Shown here: positions 31,747 through 42,682 of the stretch, one piece after another
How the letters are laid out: each line of letters starts with the position of its first letter
How positions within the stretch are numbered: the stretch's first letter is position 1
Origin: Viola odorata
Lineage: Eukaryota; Streptophyta; Magnoliopsida; Malpighiales; Violaceae
Assembly (NCBI GenBank): GCA_963691705.1
Contig: OY829542.1
Span: forward strand, 50,633,002-50,697,001
Reading direction: 5' to 3'
DNA length: 64,000 bases
Position numbers and translations under genes: made by a program
Notes under the pieces: generated by a model
Database searches by the model: none
Told to the model about the DNA's origin: nothing
What the model saw: only the letters and a program-made list of their open reading frames with translations

Positions 31747-33724
31747 CCATAATTTCACAGATCAAGATAATAATTTATTTCAGTTTATAATGTGGGGATT
31801 TTGCACAACAACCAAGTATGAATTCTTTTATTTATACACTTTTCCTTTAAAGGCATGGGCTTGCGCGATAAAATTGTTGTTTCTTGTTATGAGTATGTTG
31901 TTTGTTAAAGGAGTTTACTGAGTTTATGAATCAAAATAATTTTTATTTAAGGATTAAAGTTTATATATTTTTTAAAACATAAAATTGTTATGTGAATGTA
32001 AATTTGAAGTATATGTATTATCATTTATAAATAATTTCTAGAGAAATAATTAGTTAAGTGCATTGAATTTTGTTTTATTTTTTCCAATTGAATTTAACTT
32101 CTTATTGTTAGATTTATATATTTTTTAATTTATGATACTATTATTAATAAAAAATAATTTTATTGTACTTTAAGTTACAAATGAGTTGAATAAGTTTCCG
32201 AATGAAGTTAAATTTTAATTTTATAACTATAATTACTGAATTTGTATCTGAGTTTAGTTCCTACAAAATGGATACAAAAAGATTTCGAGTTTGAGTCTCT
32301 TTGTCAACATTCCTATCTATGTCAAAAAATATAACCATTTGTCTAAGTCTTTATTTCTAAAAAATGTACAAATTATTCTTTTAGCATAATATATCATGAC
32401 TATATATTTTTCACCATAATTTCTTTCTAACTCTTTAAACAACATTGTCTATTTGTATAACTATATATATTTTTACATTTTTATAGCAGGACGTTAACAA
32501 TAATATATAGTTTTATTGGTTTAAATATATTGATACTCACAAGATAGCGTGAACCACTTCTCACCATTTATTCTCTTAGGATTTTTTAATTATTATTATT
32601 ATCAATTTTTCTTCAATTTTCATCATCTCTTACATTTTTTTCTTCTATTTCTTATGTTTTTGCTTTCTCTTTTATATATTATTAATTAATGCACATAGTT
32701 ATATTATATTCAAAGTATTTTATTACCTAAATTATAAAAATTAAGAGTGTAACAGACTTTTGAAAGAAAAATTAAAGGTATAATAAACTTTTAAAAAATA
32801 AATCCCTTCGTAGACTTCCAACCTAATGCGCCGTATGTTTTGTCCATTATGACCTATACAATTTACTGATCTTTCTTTCCCGAAAATTGTCCATTAATTA
32901 AAAACTTGAATCGATTGGTTTAACCTACGTACATCCTACCTCATCTCCAACCCTTTTGCCAAAAATTGTCAATTAATTAATTATCCTCGTCACACAATTA
33001 ACCTACCACATCACCAATCCGGCAAACTAAACAGCACTCAACTTTGTGTCATTCCTCTCCCAAATTCTAATATATTTATGGTATAAATTATATATTTATT
33101 CATTTCAAGTCCATGTGCATGTGTTTGATTCATTGTTTTTAATTTATTTAGCATCCAAGACTACCATTGCTTTTAGCGGTATGTGTATGAGTTTGAGCCA
33201 TATGTGTGTATGGGTTTAAATCAATAAATTTGACTTTGCCAAAAATTGTATAACTAAATTGTAGGTTAATTTCTTGATTTAGTTTAATTACGAATATTTG
33301 AGTTGTAAAATCCGTAACCCTATTCTATTATCTTAAATCAATTTGGAGTTATACTTACACATTGATTTTAATATTCTCCGTGCTTAGAAATGTAAAGTCA
33401 GTGTAATTTCATCATCTCATCGCGCTTATTTTTTTTTTTAAAGAGTAAAATAGACTGGCAATATTTTGACCACTTTATACAAATCAATGTTATATGCATT
33501 CTATCTAATTTACAAACCTCCAGTAATCTATTGTTCTTTACTCTATAATTAAAATTATTGTATTTTGTTTTTTTATAGGCTCCATTTTAATTGATGTTAA
33601 ACTATTCGTCTACTTTAAAATTTTGTATTCGTAATTTATTTAATTATGTATCCAATATTTTTACAATTTCGACAAAAATGTTTGTTTGATTTCAGGTTCT
33701 ACACTTCATGACACCTTATTATCC

Positions 33725-33730
<6 letters not shown>
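31747..33730. other. AT-rich intergenic, no gene seen
   Basis: Low-complexity AT-rich DNA with no coding sequence or element ends recognised. Confidence 0.5.

Positions 33731-33781
<51 letters not shown>
33731..33781 (+). repeat. (TA)n microsatellite, about 25 units
   Basis: Uninterrupted TA dinucleotides immediately next to the Stowaway relic; the MITE target TA lies at the edge of the array. Confidence 0.95.
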
Positions 33782-33783
<2 letters not shown>

Positions 33784-33955
33784 CTCCCTCCGTCCATAAA
33801 TAACTGTCGCTTTGATTTTGGGCACGCATTTTAAGGAGGCCGGATGACTCACTATTTGAGACAATTTTGTCCCGAATTTTTTCTCGGACGTACGTTCGAA
33901 AAAAAGTACAAATTTTTTTGGGGTCAAATAGTGAGTCATCCGACCTCCTTAAAGT
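33784..33955. mobile_element. Stowaway MITE relic, copy C
   Basis: Begins CTCCCTCCGTCCATAAATAA after TA and shares the interior TTTGAGACAATTTTG, CCCGAATTTTTTCTCGGA and GGTCAAATAGTG with copies A and B. The right terminal repeat is lost or replaced. Confidence 0.85.
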
Positions 33956-34669
33956 ATCAAGTTAATGCAAAAAGAAAACCAATACAAGCTTGACACATGA
34001 GATTTAAAATGCAATATGAAGTTGACACATGTAATTTAAAGGTAATAATTAAATAAAAACCTTCAATTATTAAATAAATAAATTATTTATTGCTAATTCT
34101 ACTTATCTATTATATTTATTGTAACATTTACACAAGATAAATTATTAGTTTTAATTAATAAAATCAATTAAACACTAATAAAAAATAAAGTAAAAAAATA
34201 AACTAGAGTAGGTGAAGTAAAAACAAAAAAGAATGTCAACCCTAAGCCTTTTATAAAGCTAAATTAATTATTATAAGGGTAGGGAACATTATTTCAATTA
34301 ACGGTAATCTCATCTTCAAAGTTCAATTTTTTACTAATATTAGTAGTTCATTATTTCAGTCGAGATTGTATTGCATGCATAAAATAAAAAAATTTAACAA
34401 TGCACTAAAATATTTAACAAAATAAAATATTTATTATATTTTAATAATATATTTTATTTTGTTAGTTATGTAATTCACTAATTCCAACTATTGTTGTAAT
34501 CAAATATTTTTCAATTAAGATTGAATTGCATAAATATATTGAAAAGATTAATAATATAATAAAAAATTAACAAATTAAGATATTATAGAAATCAAAGGAA
34601 TATATATTTTCCCCATGTAATGAACCTGAACAAAAGGAAGTTGCTCGGTAACTAATATATTTCAAGTTT

Positions 34670-34716
<47 letters not shown>

Positions 34717-34800
34717 GTACGAAGAGTCTTATTCTTTAAAAGTTTATTACACCCTAAAGTTATTGTTTAAAAATCTATTACACTCTTAAAAATTTTTAAG
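33956..34800. other. AT-rich intergenic with a (TA)n run at 34674-34711
   Basis: No gene seen. Contains a second microsatellite of about 19 TA units (34674-34711). Confidence 0.6.
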
Positions 34801-34805
34801 TTTTT

Positions 34806-36167
34806 TGATCGGTTGTCGAAACCGTCAAAAATAATAAAGAAAACCTCCTAATAATACACACAAAAGAACTGCGTATAATGACAACGGGTTGAACTCAGGA
34901 ATTAAGGGTAAACACTCAATTCAGCGTATAATTAAGAATACCATACGAAACAGTAACAAGGGGGAGTTTTAAAAGGGTTGTTGACTAATAACTAAGAAAG
35001 CAATAACAAACATAATTAAAATAAGTGAGAAATCAATAGAGACAAGGTTCCCAGTAAAAATCTATCTCCGGTTGCATTTATGGTCGGGCGGTCACTAGTG
35101 CAAGTATTGTCTATTCAGATAGACGTGCTATAGGGACCAGGTACGTTTAGGTCCCCTACTTTCCTTCGTACGAGAAACTACCCCAAGGTACGCTTATGAA
35201 ATAGTCTTGACACTTCGCCGTCCTCCAAGGCGTGTTTATAAAGACAATACTCGAAGGCCCATTAAGATGAGGAAAGACACATCTAGGGTGAGACACTCAG
35301 TACGTTCGAAGCACTACCCTAATTATTTGTTTAAACCAGCTGGATGAGACCAGCGACCCGATTACTTCCAAACTGGTTGTCTACTTAACCCTGCAGCCTC
35401 ACGTTAGTTATTACCACAGAGATGACTTTAATCGCGTAGGCCTAGTCACTAGTTGATCAGCCTAGTCACTAGTTGATCAGGCTCGTAACAGTGCTAGGTA
35501 AATAGGCAACTTTCTGTTAAACGAATGAATACATACTAGGGACGTTTTAAGCACAATTAGACCTCACGGCTTTCCTAGCAACCTTCGATGATTCCTACCA
35601 AGAAAAAAGGAGCTTAGCTACTCATTAAAAGTAAAGCAATCAAAATAATTAAATTGCATAATTAAAAGAGAAGGAGAAGATGAAGAAAACTCGCGAATAT
35701 TACCGGCCAGTGCTCCGGTTTATTAAAAGAAGAACAACGTGCGTCAAAGGCGGAAGTTTAGAGAGTATCTATGGCAGCGCCAAAAAGGGAGAGAGAGTAA
35801 AACCTAATTTACTAAAAGTATTTATAGGAACTACAAAAATAGAATCCTAAGTCCGATTGGAGTAATTTTCCTAAACAGTCTTCTGCCAAGATTGAGATTC
35901 CTCGGGAATAATGAGCGGATCTTCTAGATTTCCTTCTTTCGATAATTTCATTTTTTTGCTAGGACTCTGCCGCCATAGCGAACACGTAGCTGCAAGGCCT
36001 AGCTGCTCGATTCCGTCCAAAACCCAGTGAAAAACGCAGCTTCTTGGAATTTCCTCCTCAAAAGCCTAGATCTATAAAAAGTGAGAAAATAAGGTAATAT
36101 CAGTAGCATCAAGTTCTAAAAAAACTTAGAAAAAGAGGAAAAAATATGCACTAAATGCGTTCTATCA
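34806..36167 (+). mobile_element. solo LTR, family A copy 2
   Basis: Begins TGATCGGTTGTCGAAACC and ends AAATGCGTTCTATCA, flanked by a 5-bp duplication TTTTT (34801-34805, 36168-36172); the poly-T duplication is weak by itself. Relatedness to 6277-7796 at the start, the middle and the end supports it. No internal retrotransposon sequence. Confidence 0.82.
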
Positions 36168-36609
36168 TTTTTATAAATCTATTAAACCCTTAATTTTTTA
36201 TCTATTAATAAATTAAAAATTCCAGACGATCTTAACCTACCAAATAACACTCAGATCAATAGTTGAAGCCGCCTACCACATCTTGAAGAGGTGGACGAAA
36301 GGATTGGAAGAATATGGGCGGAGAAAATTGACAGAGAGGCGGAGGTAATACATATATATTTTTTAATTTGTTAATAATTTGTTAACGTTAAACACGAAGA
36401 ATTTAATTTTTTATTTATTTAATAACTAATAAAATTAAGATGCATATGTGTATGTATTTTATGTGTATGTATTTTATGATTTGCCGAAATTATTTGAATC
36501 ATCATAATTAAGAAGTAATTTATGTACTTTATCTTTTCTCTCAAAAGTTCAAGAGTTCAATACCAAAGTCAGAATAATATGTCAAATGATTAAATTGAAT
36601 ACCTAAGTA
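36168..36609. other. AT-rich spacer, no gene seen
   Basis: Between the solo LTR and the NLR coiled-coil fragment. No NB-ARC sequence is found here, although the NLR would continue in this direction. Confidence 0.5.
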
Positions 36610-37279
36610 TTATATATATACCAGAGTCAAGTACCAAATGTGAACAAAGATTTGAGTACGAGTACCTTTTAAACAAAAAAAAAAGATAAAGGTGCCAAAT
36701 AAAGTCAAACCCCAAGTTACAGTTACCCAAATTTCAATTTCCGGTTCATTACAATATTCAATAAATGACTTTTCTTCCCCAACACTATTTTTCTTCTCCA
36801 AACCAAGAGGACCCATTTGCTGAATGAGATGTTTAAGAGTCTCATGAATCTCTTTCAACCTAGGTTCCATCTCTCCTATACTCCTCCCTTTCCTAGAAAA
36901 ATTAAAAGAAGGGAGAAAATTGCGAACCTGACCCATGCAGCTTTGAGTCTGCATCTCAGCATCAGCACTGCTTTGGGCACCGCCGCTTTCGATCTTCAAT
37001 TTGAGAGCTTCATAAGCAACCTCATCCAAGAAATCTTCAGCTCTAAAGGCAGCATCTCTGAGATCATCTAGCCATGCTTGGACCTGAGAGTCAGTAAACT
37101 GCTTCTCCTCCGCGTCACCAACCACTTTGATGACAGTTCTTAAGGTTACCTTCAGCTTCTCCAATTGTCCTCCATCCAATTCATGGCGTTTGAAGAAATC
37201 CCGAACATCAACAGAAGCCATATTTTCAATCAAAACACCAATCACAGGGGAGAGGGTTATTGCTAAAGCCACCTCGGCC
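36610..37279 (-). pseudogene. NLR fragment: coiled-coil (Rx_N) domain only
   Basis: Start at 37279 (MAEVALAITLSP). The Rx_N domain includes ENMASVDVRDFFKRHEL, LEKLKVTLRTV, VVGDAEEKQFTDSQVQAWL (EDVID-like region DLRDAAFRAEDFLDEVAYEA) and MEPRLKEIHETLKHLIQQMG. After GLEKKNSVGEEK the sequence diverges from the paralogous CNLs into an unrelated hydrophobic tail. There is no P-loop, NB-ARC or LRR. It is about 85% of a CC domain, truncated at roughly the CC/NB-ARC border. An expressed CC-only protein could still form, but truncation by rearrangement is simpler. The closest relative in the window is the CC domain at 50226-51008. Confidence 0.85.
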
Positions 37280-38110
37280 ATTGCTAGAAAGCTAGAATTG
37301 ATCGTTAGTTGCAAAGAATGGGACTTGGGAGTACTGGATCAAAGCAAAGGGAAATGATAGAAGCAGAGAAATGGGGCAAGTGGGCGAGAGAGACTTTTTA
37401 GGAGTAGGGACTCCAACTGAGCGGGAATTAAAAATTGCACTGTCCACATTCCCACAAAGACTGATAAAAAAGGTTTAAGCCGGTCACAATTTCAAAATGA
37501 ATACAGTAATAATTTATATTCAATTCCTATTTTTCCATTATTTGTTTTCTTAGTTGAGCATTCATGTAGATAGATCTGTACATTGTAGTCTGTAGAGTTA
37601 TAATTAAAATTAGGTTCATTTTGGGAATTGTTTAATTAGCATTTGTTAGTTAACTTTACGTTTAGAGATGGAAATTATAAGTAGAAACATAATATGAATG
37701 CTCAATGTAATTAATAAAACTTTCTAAAAAAAATGTTAGAAAAATATAATAATAAATGAACAATGAAGATGACCTGCATTATACAGTATCAATCTATTCA
37801 AATAGGAAAAAATTATTCATAGTGCAAGAAAAAATTGTTATATAAATAAATAGTGATGTTAAAAGAGTTACATAGTTAATTTTTTTTTAAATGAGTAATT
37901 TTAATTTAACTTATCGACATGTATAAATAATAGGTAGAAGAAAAAGAAAAAAATGATTAAATAAAGAGATAAAAAGAAGAAGAAAAGAAAGAGACGAGAA
38001 AATAAATTAAAAATAAATAAATAAATAAATAAATTGAACACGGGGAAATAAATAGAGAGGAAGGACTTGTATCAACCAATAGAAACACAATATAATATGT
38101 ATATATAACT
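37280..38110. other. AT-rich intergenic upstream of the CC fragment
   Basis: Probably an old NLR promoter followed by AT-rich DNA with an (AAATA)n run near 38010. No other gene. Confidence 0.5.
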
Positions 38111-38659
38111 TATGTATGTCGGGTTTGTGCACCGGCCGGTCCCTAAGCTTAGGCCTTTTATTTTTGTTGATCCCTAACGGTGACTTATATTCAATCTGGT
38201 TCCTCACGTTACCTCCGTCAGCCGTCTGCAGTCCTTGATTCCCTAACGGTGACAAACGGCCGTTAAATCGATTATTTTATTATTATCTCTGAAAATACAT
38301 CAGGTTTGTGGGACCCACCTCGTCAGCTTCTCAGAGAAGCTTCGTTAAGTCCGTCAACGGCGTTAACGTTTATTTATCCAAATAATTAATTTAACTTGAA
38401 AAATAAAATTTTTGAAATAATTCAAAAAATAAAAAAATAATGTCCATCCATTCAAATTCTCCAGAACAACCATTCGTGCAACACTCAAGCAATTTGGTCC
38501 TCCCTCTTCCCAATCAAAATGACTAACCCGCAATTTGCAAACGCGAGCTTTCGCCTATCAAAAAACAAAAAGAAGAGGCGAGCTCTCTTTCATAACTAAA
38601 CTCACCCTAAAACCCTTGTCTGTCAAAACCCTCCATCGCCACATCCACATCTGACCGTC

Positions 38660-38810
38660 GCCGCATCCAATCCATCACCTTCTCCATCAACAGATCTAAC
38701 TTTCGCCGGATCCATTACCATCTCCACCGACAAATCTGACTGTCGCCGAATCCATCACCTTCTCCGTCACAAATCTGACCATCGCCGAATCCATTCTATC
38801 ACCGCCTTGA
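38660..38810 (+). repeat. minisatellite inside the MULE
   Basis: About three imperfect copies of a unit with TCTGACYRTCGCCGAATCCA and CATCACCTTCTCC. Confidence 0.7.
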
Positions 38811-38843
38811 CATTTCCTTAAGTAATTTTGTTAATTTTGTTAA

Positions 38844-38925
38844 TTTTAGTAATTATGTCTGGTTGTGGGCGTGATTCTTAATTTTAGAATTAATGTGTTT
38901 TCTTTTTCTTTCTTTTATATATTTA
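38844..38925 (+). repeat. direct repeat flanking the mariner, left copy
   Basis: ATGTCTGGTTGTGGGCGTGA followed by TTCTTA occurs here and again at 44611-44637, with looser similarity over about 60 bp. The TA duplication lies inside, so this is not the mariner target duplication. Confidence 0.85.
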
Positions 38926-39293
38926 TTACTCCCTCTGTCCTCTATTGTTTGTCGTTTAAGCAAAAACGACCGTGCCGCGTTTTAATTGTTGTTCTCACAT
39001 TTCGAGAGCTTCTTCACGTTATTCTGATCAAAACACCCTCGCTCCCTTTGCAAAACCAATATGAACATCTGCTCCCATCACTGCTGAAGCTCAAATCTCT
39101 TCTCAAAATTCACCAAAATTTGAGAGGAAAATTGAAAATCAAACTGGGTGGGAAATGGGAAATTTGGGCTATGTTCACTGTGTTCAATATATATTCTCGC
39201 AATTGAATAATTTTTTGTCTCCTCTACTCCGTCCACATCTTCCTCCTTCATTCCAGAGGAAAGTTATGCGAAATTGGGTTGTTGAATTCGATT

Positions 39294-39815
39294 ATGGAAA
39301 CCATCGAGTACAAGGAAGATTCTCAGTACGATTCCATGATCGAATTTGACGATTCAATGAACATGGTGGTCCGAGATTCAATCGGAATAGGGGCAAAGGC
39401 CGCGGATGCGGGGAATAAGGCTTCAGGCGACCGCATCGAGGCTATCGTTGAGGATTCCAGCGAGGGTGTCATCGAGGCAACCGTGGAGGATTCCGGCGAC
39501 GAAATGGCGTTGATTGTGGAGGATACCTTCTGCGATGATGGGGATATGCCTTCGGGTCGCGACAAGAAATTGGAGCCACTTGTGAATTTCAGGAAAGTGA
39601 AGACCAGGGTAGCCGATTCACGGCCGAAAGTTATCCACGATTTCGATTTGAATGAACCCTCATCTGAGGAGAGACTGTTGGCAGCCAAGTACAAGGGAGA
39701 GAGAGATTTCGACCTCAACAAACTCCCAATTGCAGGTATGTTTGAATTCGAGGACCCAAGTTATGAACCTGACTTTATTGAGATGTTGCGTCTCTTGCTT
39801 CCATCCTACTACTGA
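39294..39815 (+). CDS. acidic accessory ORF with EAR-like motifs in the mariner
   Basis: Start METIEYKEDSQYD at 39294 (an upstream ATG at 39279 is possible); 173 residues to a stop at 39815. Acidic, with three degenerate internal repeats VEDSSEGVIEA, VEDSGDEMA and VEDTFCDD, and two DFDLN motifs: DFDLNEPSSEE and DFDLNKLP, the latter fitting the DLNxxP EAR repression motif. A perfect donor-like CAG/GTATGT sits just after the second motif (about 39735), so the last residues may be spliced differently. I do not recognise a family. Nuclear transcriptional or mobility regulator is conjecture; a captured host exon is an alternative. Confidence 0.5.
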   Translation: METIEYKEDSQYDSMIEFDDSMNMVVRDSIGIGAKAADAGNKASGDRIEAIVEDSSEGVIEATVEDSGDEMALIVEDTFCDDGDMPSGRDKKLEPLVNFRKVKTRVADSRPKVIHDFDLNEPSSEERLLAAKYKGERDFDLNKLPIAGMFEFEDPSYEPDFIEMLRLLLPSYY

Positions 39816-41175
39816 TGACCAAAATGTATTTCTTCTAGTTTTTGGTTGATCAACAGAATGGTGTTGTTGATGTATGTGGAATTGGTTGTATTTTGTATGT
39901 AAGGAACAAGTTTTTGGTTATGTTAGGCAATCTGCAAGCTGTAAGTAGGTAGAAAAGCTGTATGATGTAAAAATCAAACCAAATTATCAATGTTATTCAA
40001 CTTTTAGTATCGTTTGAGCAATGATCTGTATTCAGTTTCTTTCCACTCTTCTTGTTGATCAGCATCTCTACTTTGTATTGTGGTTTGTGGATAGAATCTT
40101 CACTGGAAACATGGAACTTGTAAAAATGTATTGTTTCAAGTTTATTCCAGATTGCTCTCTGTTTTTAGGTGGAATTGGTTGGAATTTGAGTGAAAAACTT
40201 GGAATAAAAATAAAATCAGTTTGTGTTTCAAGTCTTCTTCCAGATTCATCTCTGTTTTCAGTTTATTTGTAGCCTTTTTGTTCACCAATTAATCTACTTT
40301 GGAGCATTGTGGTTTGTGGTTGGATTTTGACTGGATCACTTGGACTAAAAAAATCTGCTTGTGTTTCAAGTCTTTTTCGAGATTCATCTCTGTTTTCAGT
40401 TTACTTCCTATCTTTTGCCAAAGCAATTAATCTAGTCTGCATTGTGGTTTGTGGTTGGCATTTTGATCCAGACAATATCGGATTTGGATTAATGGTTTGT
40501 GGATTGTTTGAGCAATGACTTCAATTTGAGTTTAGGAATTGGATGTATGGTTTGTGGTTTCTTCCACAATTGATTAGTCATTACTGTCCATATGGTTTGG
40601 AATATCTCTGTTTTTAAACCAAATGATCTGTACTATTGTGAAAATGCTTCTTTGCTTCAGATTTGTGGTTTGTTTGAGCAATGATTTCAATATCAGTTTA
40701 GAGTTGGGTTGGATTGGTATTGGTATGTGGTTAATGTACATTTGCATTGTGGTTAATGTACATCTTCTTGGCTGAATTATTGGAGTGGGAAAACATGGAA
40801 CATAGCTTTTGTTTTGAACTATTCATTTGGTTGATTACTGTTTCCAATTTCAGTTTAGAATCTGGGTGGTTTCCTTTGTGCTTGGTTGCAAGTTTTCGTA
40901 GAAAACATGCAACCCAAATCGAGTATTTTCTTTCTAGTTTTTGGTCTATATTTCTCCCTGATTTACAAACCGTGTGCAAATGCTGTGCTTATCATATTGA
41001 AACAGAGACAGAGATTAGAGGAAGGAAAACACAATTTATTATTCATACTCCATCACAAAACACATGTGACAGAGAGCTTAGGGAAAGGAAAACACAAATT
41101 CTTATTCAAACTCCATCACAACACACACGTGACAGAGAGATTAGGTAAAGGAAAGCAAGATACATTAATGTTAAA

Positions 41176-41538
41176 CTAATCAGTGGTTGGAATGCCTGGC
41201 ATGGCATTCGCAAACCTGTTCAGCTTAACATCAGCAGCCCTCGCATTGTTGGCTCCTAGATTCAGCACATGTCTCTTATGCTCCAGATGAGCAATCCCAG
41301 TTGAGAGATGTGTGATACACTTAGCCAGACAATCAACAGCTGGAATGGTCATGTCCCCAAAGTCCTCTTCAAATATATCATCCTTCCGATGGGTCAGCTC
41401 CTCCACCCTTTGGTTCAGCAGCCCGATGTGAAGATTGGTTCGAAGCGCCAAGTGGTCTAGCTGCACGATCTCCTCTTGGAGCTGCCTGCTCAGCTCTTGG
41501 ACCTCATTCAGCATTTCAGCTTTGGCCTGGCGTTCCAT
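41176..41538 (-). CDS. coiled-coil accessory ORF in the mariner
   Basis: 120 residues, start MERQAKAEMLNEVQELS at 41538. Residues 5-52 form a leucine-rich coiled coil with heptad spacing (LNEVQELSRQLQEEIVQL and LLNQRVEELTHRKDD), then an acidic patch EEDFGD, a second helix region CLAKCITHLSTGIAHLEHKR and a Gly/Ala/Pro-rich tail. Same strand as the transposase and 1.1 kb downstream of it. No intron signs and no frameshift. Not recognised as any known transposon protein. Could be a DNA-binding or oligomerisation partner, or a captured plant gene. Confidence 0.5.
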   Translation of the reverse strand: MERQAKAEMLNEVQELSRQLQEEIVQLDHLALRTNLHIGLLNQRVEELTHRKDDIFEEDFGDMTIPAVDCLAKCITHLSTGIAHLEHKRHVLNLGANNARAADVKLNRFANAMPGIPTTD

Positions 41539-41934
41539 GGTGAATGACCTGCACAGAGATTCAAAGAGGTGGAAGATAAGAAGGAGGATTAGTAGATGAA
41601 AAATTGTGGCCGTTTAGGGTTGTGGTGAAACAAGGGAAAAGAAAACATTTATAGTGGCTGCCTAGGGTTAGAAACGCCTGTGTGAAGAGGTGTAAACCAA
41701 GTGGTCAAACGGTGTGGTGTTTGGGAAGGTAAAAGGCTGCCTAAAAATCAGGAATCTAATTTCTGCAATACACTCCTTTTCTGCTTAGATACCTGATAAA
41801 AGCATGCAACCTACTTCCATCCTAGCACACAGTAGCTTCATCACATGATCAATTTCAACTAAAATTGGACACGAAACAGGGCAAGTTAATCTAAATCCAA
41901 CTTCATCGATCAAGGCAAAGCAATTCAACAAATC

Positions 41935-42190
41935 ATTGTAACCAAACAGCAACCCAATCTCTCATTTAAACCAAACATCTCATCCTAACCAAACATCTCA
42001 TCCAAACCAGGTACCAAACATCTCATTCAAACTAAACATCTCATCCAAACCAGCAACCAAACATCTCATCCTAACCAAACATCTCATCCAAACCAGCAAC
42101 CAAACATCTCATTCAAACTAAACATCTCATCCAAACCAGCAACCAAACATCTCATTCAAACCAAACATCTCAATCCAAACCAAAAATTCA
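41935..42190 (+). repeat. AACCAAACATCTCAT minisatellite
   Basis: About ten irregular copies of an 18-28-bp unit (ACCAAACATCTCATCC with ACCAGC spacers) between the accessory ORF and the transposase. It may be a subterminal-like protein-binding array or simple expansion. Confidence 0.85.
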
Positions 42191-42682
42191 ACATCTCATT
42201 CAAAGCATTATAACCATAGCAATATATGCAGACACAAATTGAACATAGAAGTTTCTTCCAAACACAATCCACTTGTACTTATATTGCTGCATCAAATTAG
42301 TATTCACATTTCTTGCACAAATCTTGCGAACAAGAGCACACTATGTTTGCTCCACATACAATAACTAACCTTCGCAAATAGAGAATGATCTTCTCCCTTG
42401 GACAGTGCATATCCTAACCAGAACTCCACCCAAAAGGTACAACCTAATGACTATAATAGCCAATATATTTGCACTATTTGCTATATCTACATAAAATACT
42501 CCACTCCTTGCACATCTTCTGCCTAAAAAAATCTATTAATAAACTGGAACTTTTAACAAAAAATGGCAAATCAAACTCCAGTTGGATCTTCACATCTGCA
42601 TCCTAAAAAATAGGCACACGTACAATGTCAATACATATTAGTGAATCCCAACACAGTAAAAATATGACATGTACAACCAACA

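Noticed and set aside
29437..33700. Short AT-rich reading frames
   Set aside because: No domain, biased composition and no splice-compatible partners; expected by chance in such AT-rich DNA.
34806..36167. Retrozyme or other non-autonomous element with a hammerhead-like GGATGAGACCAGCGACC stretch
   Set aside because: The conserved hammerhead core CTGATGAG...GAAAC is not complete, and TG...CA ends with 5-bp duplications fit a solo LTR better.
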